Positions 1-5,825 of a DNA stretch of 11,082 bases are shown one piece after another. The stretch lies in NCBI GenBank assembly GCA_003233545.1, contig QILZ01000011.1, positions 1-11,082 of the forward strand, read 5' to 3'. Both the position numbers and the translations under genes were made by a program. The first letter of the stretch is position 1. Each line of letters begins with the position of its first letter. Below the pieces are notes generated by a model. That model searched no databases. It was not told the DNA's origin and saw only the letters and a program-made list of their open reading frames with translations. Origin of the DNA: Spirochaetales bacterium. GTDB taxonomy: Bacteria > Spirochaetota > Spirochaetia > SZUA-6.

Positions 1-20
1 AGATTTTTGCTAATGCTTTC

Positions 21-42
21 ATACACCACCCCCCGGGGGTAT
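21..42. promoter_or_regulatory. Candidate metal-sensor operator (C6G5 palindrome)
   Basis: ACCCCCCGGGGGTAT at 28-42 is a near-perfect G/C-run palindrome flanked by ATAC on the left and GTAT on the right. C/G runs bounded by TA-rich ends are the known shape of operators for the CsoR/RcnR family of copper, nickel or cobalt sensors. It lies about 65 bp upstream of the remains of a nickel/cobalt transporter gene, which fits metal control of that gene. The motif is seen directly; the regulator family is inferred, and no such regulator gene is in the window. Confidence 0.35.
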
Positions 43-107
43 CCCTAATTTAAAGATAATACAGTTTCAGAGAAAGTCAAGGGAAGTCTCTGTAAGTAGA
101 TGCGTCC

Positions 108-460
108 ATGAAGCAGACAGCCCGTTTCGGGATACTGTTTGGGAAGTAACTATTACGGGAACTTCCGTCGACTGCTTTTATAGTCGGAATTAAATATGCA
201 GTGGACTGGGACCATATCGCCGCGATTATGGATATTACCAGTACACAGACCAGCAAGAGGCGCGGCATTTTCCTGGGCTTCCTGTACTCTGCCGGACATG
301 CAAGCGTTGTAGCGGTGCTCGCCCTTGGGGTACTCTTAATCGGCATTTCCCTGCCCGGGAACACAGCAGGGCGGAGGCCGCCGGATGCAGGGAACTCGGT
401 ATCTTCGTTATCGGCGGGGCCGGATACCTTCCCGATATCCAGGCTCTGTTTCCAGGATAA
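108..460 (+). pseudogene. Degenerate NiCoT-family nickel/cobalt transporter
   Basis: The + frame from an ATG at 108 reads MKQTARFGILFGK, hits an in-frame TAA at 147-149, and then continues with TAFIVGIKYAV and DWDHIAAIMDIT. This is the signature of the first helices of the HoxN/NixA-type nickel-cobalt permeases (G-[LI]-x-[HY]-A-x-D-x-DHIAAI-x-D-x-T). A helix with GFLYSAGHASVVAVLALGVL follows. From about 345 the frame loses family resemblance, while another frame resumes membrane-like sequence (ELGIFVIGGAGYL) and stops at 458-460. The internal stop, the shift and the length of about 115 codons against more than 200 for intact members indicate a dead, truncated gene. It is visibly more G+C rich than the DNA around it. 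It converges on murQ. The family call is fairly firm; the exact original start is uncertain. Confidence 0.65.
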
Positions 461-485
461 AACATTCCCGGTGAACTGTTTATCC

Positions 486-1397
486 CTAACCGCTCTTCGC
501 GTAAGCATCGACTGCCAGCCCTATTCTCCCCTCATTTTTGTTAAGAAGAGTTTCCGCTGTTTCTTTACCCACACCGAGCAAAACCATTACAATGGCTGTT
601 TTGGGCTTTCTCCCCGATTCTTTAAAGACTTTCGCTGCTGTTTCCGCATTACATCCAGCTGCAAGCATAATTATTCTTTTTGATCTCTGGATCAGTTTAT
701 TGTTAACAGGGACAAGATCTACCATCAGATTATTGTAAACCTTGCCCATTTTAATCATCGATGCCGTTGTAATCATATTTAGCACCAGTTTCTGAGCCGT
801 TCCCGATTTCATACGGGTCGAGCCTGTTATAATCTCCGGCCCCACATCTATATGTATTATATATCCGGCATGATTAAAAGTCTTCGATTTTTCATTACAG
901 CTTAACGCAACAACGCTTGCCCCTATTTCCCGTGCTCTCTTCATCGCACCGATTACAAAAGGTGCCTGTCCGCTCGCAGTAATGCCTATCAGTACATCTC
1001 CCGGTGCAAGACCTCTTTTATCAATCTCTTTTCTGCCCTCTGCTTCCTTATCCTCGGCCCATTCGACCGCCCTTACAAGCGCTTCCCTGCCCCCTGCAAT
1101 TATAGCCTGTACCATCTGCGGGTCTGTTCCGAATGTCGGGGGACATTCCGCAGCATCCAGGACACCAAGCCTCCCCGAGGTTCCGGCGCCTACATAGAAC
1201 AGCCTCCCTCCTCTTTTAAAGGCAGCTACCACTATATCTACAACTATACCAATGTTTCTGATTTCTTTCTCTACAGCCAGCGGAACAGATTTATCCTCTT
1301 CATTAATAATTTTAAGGATAGAAATAGTATCTTTTTTATCGATTCCAATGGAGTTTGGGTTCCGCTGTTCGGTTGTAAGTCCTTCGAGTAAATTCAT
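486..1397 (-). CDS. murQ: N-acetylmuramic acid 6-phosphate etherase MurQ
   Basis: This enzyme cleaves the lactyl ether of MurNAc-6-phosphate to give GlcNAc-6-phosphate and D-lactate in the cytoplasm. It is the committed step of MurNAc recycling. The 303-aa product has the usual family length. It is a SIS-domain protein with the sugar-phosphate loop VGAGTSGRLGVLDAAECPPT (69-88), the second loop GITASGQAPFVIGAMK (138-153) and the family signature GSTRMKSGTAQKLVLNM (192-208). Glu84 and Glu115 align with the two catalytic acids known in E. coli MurQ (Glu83, Glu114). The C-terminal helical segment (about 235-303) is intact. A GAGGA Shine-Dalgarno lies about 12 nt before the ATG. It is transcribed away from the toxin-antitoxin cassette and alone in its direction. 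Its partner kinase gene anmK is 1.8 kb away on the other strand, with the cassette and other DNA between them. No regulator of the MurR/NagC type is adjacent. Confidence 0.96.
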   Translation of the reverse strand: MNLLEGLTTEQRNPNSIGIDKKDTISILKIINEEDKSVPLAVEKEIRNIGIVVDIVVAAFKRGGRLFYVGAGTSGRLGVLDAAECPPTFGTDPQMVQAIIAGGREALVRAVEWAEDKEAEGRKEIDKRGLAPGDVLIGITASGQAPFVIGAMKRAREIGASVVALSCNEKSKTFNHAGYIIHIDVGPEIITGSTRMKSGTAQKLVLNMITTASMIKMGKVYNNLMVDLVPVNNKLIQRSKRIIMLAAGCNAETAAKVFKESGRKPKTAIVMVLLGVGKETAETLLNKNEGRIGLAVDAYAKSG

Positions 1398-1526
1398 ATT
1401 ATTGATTTATCCTCATCTTTTTTCTATAATAACTCATACAAAAAATATTTTCTATAAAAAAAACTATTTTTGGAAATATTTTTTAGTATGTTTTCACAGA
1501 TGAGAATTTCAGGATAAACCGGTTAC
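1398..1526. promoter_or_regulatory. AT-rich region upstream of murQ
   Basis: This very AT-rich stretch separates murQ from the divergent toxin gene. It should carry the murQ promoter. TATTAT is readable about 30-35 nt upstream of the murQ ATG on the minus strand, but no good -35 box sits at the proper distance. The 9-mer AAATATTTT occurs twice, at 1443-1451 and 1474-1482, 31 bp apart, close to three helical turns. It recurs upstream of the sugar-binding-protein gene at 4415-4423. A shared operator is possible, but AT-rich composition makes chance matches likely. Confidence 0.3.
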
Positions 1527-1563
1527 TTGATGAATATAACATAACAGGTGTATATTTACACCT
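1527..1563 (+). promoter_or_regulatory. Promoter and palindromic operator of the toxin-antitoxin operon
   Basis: TTGATG (1527-1532) and TATATT (1551-1556), separated by 18 bp, form a good sigma-70-type promoter. The -10 box sits inside a perfect palindrome, AGGTGTA-TATT-TACACCT (1546-1563), which ends one base before the toxin ATG. RHH antitoxins bind such short palindromes to repress their own operon, so this is the expected autoregulatory site. From this -10 box transcription would start at or next to the ATG, giving a leaderless or nearly leaderless toxin message. The palindrome is certain; its operator role is inferred. Confidence 0.55.
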
Positions 1564-1995
1564 ATGAGGGTTGTTTTCGATACATGCGTTTGGGTTTCTG
1601 CAATTCGAAGTCGCCGGGGAGCTAGTTTTGCATTGCTGTCTGAGATATCACTTAGAAGATTTCAGTTTGGGATTTCCGTCCCTCTCTTTCTTGAGTATCG
1701 AGCTAAACTACAAGATACTGTATTAAAAGGTGCAACTTTGATAAACCGGAAACAAGTGGAAGTGATATTATCGGCCTTTGCATTTTATGGTGTCGAGGTG
1801 CCGATTTATTACAGACTGAGACCAAACTTGAAAGATGAAAATGATAATATGGTTTTTGAGTGTGCCGCAAATTTCGGGGCATCTTCGATTATCACTCATA
1901 ATATTCAGGATTTTTTAAGTTCTGAATTAGGAAGTTATGAAATCGATATAATCACTCCAGGACAATTTATTCGAAATATCAGGAGGTATGAATGA
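1564..1995 (+). CDS. PIN-domain toxin (COG1569-type ribonuclease)
   Basis: The 143-aa product is a complete PIN domain, the Mg-dependent endoribonuclease fold of VapC-like toxins. The acidic active site is readable: Asp6 in RVVFDTCVWVSAI (2-14), Glu44 in PLFLEYRAKL (40-49), Asp91 and Asp94 in LKDENDNMVFECA (89-101), and Asp116 in THNIQDFL (111-118). The layout matches the COG1569 group, annotated as toxin components of toxin-antitoxin systems. It is expected to cleave RNA (tRNA or mRNA; the target cannot be read) unless neutralised. It is the first gene of a two-gene operon, and its TGA overlaps the antitoxin ATG. The start has no convincing Shine-Dalgarno, and a palindrome abuts the ATG. The DNA is more AT-rich than murQ or the rnf genes, consistent with acquisition. 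Confidence 0.85.
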   Translation: MRVVFDTCVWVSAIRSRRGASFALLSEISLRRFQFGISVPLFLEYRAKLQDTVLKGATLINRKQVEVILSAFAFYGVEVPIYYRLRPNLKDENDNMVFECAANFGASSIITHNIQDFLSSELGSYEIDIITPGQFIRNIRRYE

Positions 1996-2228
1996 AGACT
2001 ATTCAAATAAGGATACCGGATAATATTCACAAAAAAATAAAAGAACTTGCTAAAGAAGAAGGAATTTCGATAAATCATTTTATCGTGTCATCTGTTTCAA
2101 ATGAAGTTATACGGCAGGAAACTCGTGATTTTTTTAAAAAGGCTTCTGCGAAATTCGATCCGGGAGCGTTTGCTGAAGCTTTAGCAGCAATTCCGGATGT
2201 ACCGGTACAGAAATCTGACAGAATATAA
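1992..2228 (+). CDS. Ribbon-helix-helix antitoxin
   Basis: The 78-aa product starts with MKTIQIRIPDNIHKKIKELA and continues KEEGISINHFIVSSVSNEV. This is the beta-strand, helix, helix pattern of an Arc/CopG/HicB-like ribbon-helix-helix DNA-binding domain (residues 1-42). The remaining tail (about 45-78, with DFFKKASAKFDPGAFAEAL) would be the part that wraps and blocks the toxin. The gene overlaps the toxin by ATGA and uses the AGGAGG encoded at 1981-1986 in the toxin's last codons, so its translation is coupled to toxin synthesis with a strong ribosome site. It probably represses the operon through the palindrome at 1546-1563. Family assignment is firm at fold level only. Confidence 0.82.
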   Translation: MKTIQIRIPDNIHKKIKELAKEEGISINHFIVSSVSNEVIRQETRDFFKKASAKFDPGAFAEALAAIPDVPVQKSDRI

Positions 2229-2529
2229 ATAAATCTTGTACCCAATTGAATTGAAACTCCCAATTTCTCTTCTGTTTGAGGTACTGTTTAAGCGAGGAAC
2301 CACTGGGAATTCCCCTTGATATTTACACCCGGCACCCCCACCGCGGCTTGGAGCATAATTATAGGGAGCATTAATGGTTTTAGCTGCTGTTTTATCGATC
2401 TTCAGGGCTTCTTTATTCCGGTTCCAGTTACTTTCATCCGGGATTGACACTCCGTAAAAATCATCTTTCGAGCTTCATCGTATTCCTTTTTCCACCGGAT
2501 GAAGCACATTCGGCAACATATGACATATC
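2229..2529. other. Non-coding stretch after the antitoxin
   Basis: No credible gene is seen here; the open frames on both strands lack recognisable motifs and ribosome sites. The stretch holds ATATTTACACC at 2319-2329, an 11-bp direct repeat of 1552-1562 at the left edge of the toxin-antitoxin cassette. It also holds a 10-bp palindrome GGGAATTCCC (2305-2314) and a set of competing inverted repeats. TTCATCCGG (2433-2441) pairs with CCGGATGAA (2495-2503), and GCTTCATC (2472-2479) pairs with GATGAAGC (2498-2505). It may be a mobile-element scar or the 5' part of a structured transcript. Confidence 0.4.
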
Positions 2530-2624
2530 TTCTCATTTATATCCCTTAATCCGGCTCAAAATGAGAATTGCCGGATTCTTTCTTGACTCCTCCAATCCGA
2601 TCTGTAGAATTAGAGACTGGAGGA
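2530..2624 (+). promoter_or_regulatory. Structured leader with alternative hairpins and masked ribosome site
   Basis: Three inverted repeats lie in the 95 nt before the 106-aa gene. TTCTCATTT (2530-2538) pairs with AAATGAGAA (2559-2567). AATCCGGC (2548-2555) pairs with GCCGGATT (2570-2577). TCCTCCA (2588-2594) pairs with TGGAGGA (2618-2624), which contains the gene's Shine-Dalgarno. The first two stems interlock, so they exclude each other. CGGATT (2572-2577) can also pair with AATCCG (2594-2599), a fold that would put the anti-SD in its loop. The arrangement resembles a translational switch. No known riboswitch class is recognised, and the regulatory role is inferred. Confidence 0.4.
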
Positions 2625-2628
2625 AACT

Positions 2629-2949
2629 ATGGTAGAAAACACAATGGCCACATTAATTATTACTATCGTTGTTCTTGTAGTGATTTTCTTGTTACTAAGG
2701 GAAGTTATGTGCTGGTATTACAAAATAAATGATATAAAAAGCTTATTGGAACAGATTGTATTAAAATTAAACGCACTATCTTCCTATAAAGTTGGCAATG
2801 ATATTGAAACTGATACAAGAATGAAACCTATGGAAGTAAAAGTAGAAACTTCATCTGATAAAACAGAAGGAATGATTCCCTGTAAATCTTGCGGTGAAAT
2901 GAGAAAACCAGGTGGTATGTGTCCTAACTGCGGCTCTTGGCAAACATAG
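2629..2949 (+). CDS. Small membrane protein with C-terminal zinc ribbon
   Basis: The 106-aa product has one N-terminal membrane helix (TLIITIVVLVVIFLLL, about 8-23). A juxtamembrane REVMCWYYKIN segment and an amphipathic, probably coiled-coil stretch (DIKSLLEQIVLKLNAL, about 35-50) follow. After a polar linker comes a C-terminal CKSCGEMRKPGGMCPNCG (84-101) with two CxxC knuckles that should bind zinc. Small proteins with a membrane anchor, a WYYKIN-like motif and a zinc ribbon occur in several phyla and are uncharacterised; I cannot assign a function. A GGAGGA Shine-Dalgarno at 2619-2624 lies 4 nt before the ATG and can pair with TCCTCC at 2588-2593. It stands alone on its strand between the toxin-antitoxin cassette and anmK. 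Confidence 0.75.
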   Translation: MVENTMATLIITIVVLVVIFLLLREVMCWYYKINDIKSLLEQIVLKLNALSSYKVGNDIETDTRMKPMEVKVETSSDKTEGMIPCKSCGEMRKPGGMCPNCGSWQT

Positions 2950-3237
2950 AAAAAAGCGGAGAAGAATAATCCTTCCTCTTCGCAGGCTGGATAACAAAAA
3001 ATGATCCATCAAAGGCTGTCGAAGTAATGTTACGATTGAACACAATTAAGGAGACATCTTTTTTTTACCTCAAGAGTTATTCCTCCGGCTTTTTTCTTTA
3101 ATATTGGTTTTAAAGTGTCGGGTTTCATCTTTGGCAGGAACAAACTAAAATCATTAATTTCTTGTAGTACAAACACCTTATTTCCTCTATATTTCTACAG
3201 GCATATAACGAGGTATTCTAAAGGCGGGATAAATATC
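2950..3237. other. Intergenic region before anmK
   Basis: No gene with a start and ribosome site is seen. A short + frame without a start, 2970-3101, reads protein-like (GWITKNDPSKAVEVMLRLN) before a TAA; it could be a gene remnant but matches nothing I recognise. An imperfect stem (GCGGAGA near 2956 with a partner ending at 2983) follows the small membrane protein gene but lacks a T-run. The anmK promoter is not obvious; TATAAC at 3204-3209 is a possible -10 box with no good -35. Confidence 0.3.
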
Positions 3238-4386
3238 ATGAAAAAGAGTAGTTATACTGCAATCGGTTTAATGTCCGGCACCTCTGTCGATTCGATCGAC
3301 GCATCGGCAGTACAGGTGAATTTAAATAATAAAAAGGTTTCGCTGAAAACAATCGGGAATCTGTCGTACCCGATACCCGAATGTATAAGAAAACAGATCT
3401 TCGGTTTATTTAAAGATTCCGGAGATTCTCTCTGCAATTTAGCCGTTCTGAATATCAGACTCGGTTATCTTTTTGCGGAAGCTGTTACAAGACTTCTGGA
3501 ACGTACGGGTTTAAAGGCAGATGATGTTACCGTAATAGGTTCTCACGGACAGACAATTTATCATGTAGCTGATCCGCTGGAATTATGCGGGAAAATGGTC
3601 AGGGGAACTATTCAGACAGGAGAAGCATCTGTAATAACACAGGAAACGGGGATACCTGTTGTATCGGATTTCAGGACAGCCGATATTGCGGCAGGAGGAA
3701 GCGGAGCTCCTCTTGTATCCTTTCTCGATATCATTCTATTTAAAAACCTTAATAAAAATATAGCAGCCCAGAATATCGGAGGTATCGGAAATGTAACATG
3801 GATCCCGGGAACGGGGAATTCGATAAAAGCATTCGATACCGGTCCGGGAAACATGATAGTCGATGGCCTTGTAAATATTTTTACCGGCGGAAAATACAGG
3901 TACGATAAAAACTGCTTCATCGGGAAACAGGGAGAAGTATTACAGGATATATTAAGAAAATGGATGGAGCGCCCGTACTTTAAACAGGAACCGCCGAAGA
4001 CTACCGGCAGGGAAGAATTCGGAAACAGGTTTTTAAAAGAAGAGCTTAATAATATTAAAGTTACCCCTGATGTTATAAGAACGGCAGAGGAGTTTACGGC
4101 TTATTCGATAGCAGATTCGTATAACCGTTTTTTGCCTGAAAAGCCCGAAACCGTTATAGTAACAGGCGGAGGAGCTCATAATTCCATTATAATGGACTCA
4201 TTAAGAAAATACCTGGCCGAATCGGAAATCGTTACAGGCGAAGAGTATGGTATAGATTCCGATTTTAAAGAAGCTATAGCATTTGCATTAATGGGGCTCT
4301 GGACCATATTAAAAAAGAAAAACAATGTTCCGAAAGCTACAGGTGCTTCTCGTGAAATAATTATGGGCAAAGTTTCGTACCCATAA
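3238..4386 (+). CDS. anmK: Anhydro-N-acetylmuramic acid kinase AnmK
   Basis: AnmK hydrolyses the 1,6-anhydro ring of anhydro-MurNAc and phosphorylates it with ATP, giving MurNAc-6-phosphate, the MurQ substrate. The 382-aa protein (family about 370-390) is complete. It has the nucleotide-binding start AIGLMSGTSVDSIDA (8-22), GSHGQTIYH (101-109), TGIPVVSDFRTADIAAGG (137-154), NIGGIGNVTW (179-188), AFDTGPGNMIVDG (198-210) with Asp200 matching the catalytic Asp182 of E. coli AnmK, and VIVTGGGAHN (306-315). The ATG at 3238 is chosen because the protein then begins at the conserved GLMSGT region and AGGCGGG lies about 8 nt upstream. An in-frame extension to 3115 has no homology-like sequence. The gene precedes the sugar importer operon on the same strand, with a separate promoter between. 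A C-rich region or T-run terminator after it is not seen. Confidence 0.95.
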   Translation: MKKSSYTAIGLMSGTSVDSIDASAVQVNLNNKKVSLKTIGNLSYPIPECIRKQIFGLFKDSGDSLCNLAVLNIRLGYLFAEAVTRLLERTGLKADDVTVIGSHGQTIYHVADPLELCGKMVRGTIQTGEASVITQETGIPVVSDFRTADIAAGGSGAPLVSFLDIILFKNLNKNIAAQNIGGIGNVTWIPGTGNSIKAFDTGPGNMIVDGLVNIFTGGKYRYDKNCFIGKQGEVLQDILRKWMERPYFKQEPPKTTGREEFGNRFLKEELNNIKVTPDVIRTAEEFTAYSIADSYNRFLPEKPETVIVTGGGAHNSIIMDSLRKYLAESEIVTGEEYGIDSDFKEAIAFALMGLWTILKKKNNVPKATGASREIIMGKVSYP

Positions 4387-4398
4387 TTGTGACAATTA
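4384..4398. promoter_or_regulatory. 15-bp palindrome overlapping the anmK stop
   Basis: TAATTGT-G-ACAATTA is a perfect palindrome around a single central base. Its left arm includes the anmK stop codon, and it lies about 57 bp upstream of the importer promoter -35 box. Perfect odd-length palindromes of this kind are typical of dimeric repressors or activators, and amino-sugar regulators of the GntR type bind TTGT/ACAA half-sites. No matching regulator gene is present. Function is inferred. Confidence 0.35.
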
Positions 4399-4454
4399 AA
4401 ATCCCCGATGTGTAAAATATTTTCGATATTAAATAATATTAACGTAAATTATTA

Positions 4455-4496
4455 TTGACAAAACGACTTATCAGAAAGTATAGTAAAATAAGGAGG
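4455..4496 (+). promoter_or_regulatory. Strong promoter and ribosome site of the sugar importer operon
   Basis: A consensus TTGACA (4455-4460) is followed after 18 bp by TATAGT (4479-4484), the best sigma-70-like promoter in the window. The start point would fall near 4490, so the AGGAGG ribosome site (4491-4496) would sit at the very 5' end of the message, 8 nt before the ATG. Just upstream, AATAAT (4432-4437) and ATTATT (4448-4453) form a possible AT-rich operator, and AAAATATTTT (4414-4423) is a 10-bp palindrome. Confidence 0.7.
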
Positions 4497-4504
4497 ATTT
4501 AATT

Positions 4505-5749
4505 ATGAAGAAAAATATTTTTCTGTTTACTGCCGTTATTTTAATAACCGGTATAATCGGAATAGGCGGTCTTTTTGCGAAAGGAGAGCAGGAAGGGGGT
4601 ATACCTTCTAAACTGGTATACATGACGCCTTCCTGGGGTGCTCCTTCGGAAGAACTTCTTGCCAAATTCAAAGACGAAACGGGAATTAAAGTGGAAGTCT
4701 CGACACTCTCATCCAAAGATCTAAAAAACAGGGTGATGACCGCTGCCGCAGGTAAAGTGAATCCGGCAGATGTGATTTTTGTCGGGATAACCGATCTCGG
4801 TGGTTTTAAAAGTACGGGAATCCTAAGGCCATTGGACGGTCTTGTTAAGGATGAAGTTTTTAATAAAATATATGGCAGGGATTCTTTTAAAATCGACGGC
4901 AAAACCTACTGCGTTCCTCTATACCAGCAGATGGTAATGATAGACTACGACAAGAAAACACTCGGCAAGGCCGGATTAAAGGGAGAGGATATTAAAACCT
5001 GGGATGATTTTGAAAATGCCGCATTAAAAATTAAAAAAGAAGGTATTTTAGACTATCCCATAGCCTTCGGAATACGACACTGGTCATGGTACTTAATCGC
5101 TCTATCCTCAGGATCAAAATTATTCGACAGCGATATGAATCCTACATTCGACAAACCCGGCAGTCCCGGATACAAGGCTTATGAAAGATTAACAGGATGG
5201 TACGGAAAGGGATTGATATCTCCGGAACGTTTAACTTCTCCCAACCCGCATCCTTCATTCTGGGCAGGCCGGGCTGTTTTCCACCAGGCATGGCAGGGCT
5301 CTCTTGCAATATCCAATAATCCTAAAAAATCAAAGATTGCTCCGAATGCCGCTTATCTTCTTCTGCCGGACAAGCACTATACATGGGGACTTCCTGCGGG
5401 CCTTGCAGTATCCAGCTATACAAAATATCCGAAAGCGTCGCTTAAATTTATCAATTTTATGATTTCCGAAAAAGTCCAGAAGTTTATGTATACGACAAAC
5501 GGTATGTTCCCGGCGTTAAAATCGCTGTTTAAGCAATTAGGCGATCAGGGAAAAATCGAAGGCTACAAAGTGATGGCGGAACAGGCTAAATACGTTACCA
5601 CGCTGCCCTATTCGACTCCCTGGTTTGCAGAGTTCGGAACGGAGCTGACAAACAGCCTTATAAGGGTTGCACGAAAAGAACAAACGGTGGATGAGGCAAT
5701 AAAAGCTCTTGCAGCGTACCAGAGAAAACTTAAAAAAGAATACGAATAA
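4505..5749 (+). CDS. Periplasmic sugar-binding protein of a CUT1-type ABC importer
   Basis: The 414-aa product is a family 1 extracellular solute-binding protein. An N-terminal signal peptide (KK, then IFLFTAVILITGIIGIGG) ends at LFA-KGEQE, with cleavage likely after Ala25. No lipobox cysteine is present, so the mature protein should be soluble in the periplasm, as in many spirochaete sugar-binding proteins. The mature part starts KLVYMTPSWGAPSEELLAKF, the usual first strand and helix with the DETGIKVEV continuation. ADVIFVGITDLGGF and the ligand-cleft segment GKTYCVPLYQQMVMIDYDKK follow the family order. It is the first gene of the operon, behind a strong promoter, with two permease genes downstream. 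Sugar specificity cannot be read from the sequence. Neighbouring anmK, murQ and the GH84 gene suggest a GlcNAc- or MurNAc-containing disaccharide. Confidence 0.9.
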   Translation: MKKNIFLFTAVILITGIIGIGGLFAKGEQEGGIPSKLVYMTPSWGAPSEELLAKFKDETGIKVEVSTLSSKDLKNRVMTAAAGKVNPADVIFVGITDLGGFKSTGILRPLDGLVKDEVFNKIYGRDSFKIDGKTYCVPLYQQMVMIDYDKKTLGKAGLKGEDIKTWDDFENAALKIKKEGILDYPIAFGIRHWSWYLIALSSGSKLFDSDMNPTFDKPGSPGYKAYERLTGWYGKGLISPERLTSPNPHPSFWAGRAVFHQAWQGSLAISNNPKKSKIAPNAAYLLLPDKHYTWGLPAGLAVSSYTKYPKASLKFINFMISEKVQKFMYTTNGMFPALKSLFKQLGDQGKIEGYKVMAEQAKYVTTLPYSTPWFAEFGTELTNSLIRVARKEQTVDEAIKALAAYQRKLKKEYE

Positions 5750-5763
5750 ATACCGCACTGGAA

Positions 5764-5799
5764 TTCCGGAGATATGCAAAAGCTTGCATATCTTCGGAA
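5764..5799 (+). promoter_or_regulatory. 16-bp intercistronic hairpin between binding protein and permease
   Basis: TTCCGGAGATATGCAA (5764-5779) and TTGCATATCTTCGGAA (5784-5799) form a 16-bp stem with a single G-U pair and an AAGC loop. No T-run follows, so it is not a classical terminator. It sits 14 nt after the binding-protein stop and 26 nt before the permease start. Such structures are known in malE-malF-like operons to protect the upstream message and raise binding protein over permease levels. Partial termination is an alternative. Confidence 0.75.
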
Positions 5800-5825
5800 C
5801 AAATTACCTTGATAAGAATAACTCT

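Noticed and set aside
2181..2450. Minus-strand open frame of 89 codons
   Set aside because: It overlaps the antitoxin end and has no clear Shine-Dalgarno or recognisable domain. I could not tie its sequence to a transposase or any other family.
2530..2577. H-type pseudoknot formed by the two interlocked stems
   Set aside because: The order of the arms fits a pseudoknot, but only 2 nt (2568-2569) would have to cross a 9-bp stem, which is sterically implausible. Mutually exclusive hairpins are the better reading.
2956..2983. Terminator after the small membrane protein gene
   Set aside because: The stem is imperfect (one wobble and one mismatch) and no T-run follows.
3115..3237. Upstream extension of anmK
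   Set aside because: The extra 41 codons carry no AnmK-like sequence, while the ATG at 3238 has a ribosome site and places the conserved GLMSGT motif at the usual position.
5709..5825. Upstream extension of the first permease into the binding-protein gene
   Set aside because: It would overlap the binding-protein gene and translate through the intercistronic hairpin. The ATG at 5826 gives a normal MalF-type N terminus.
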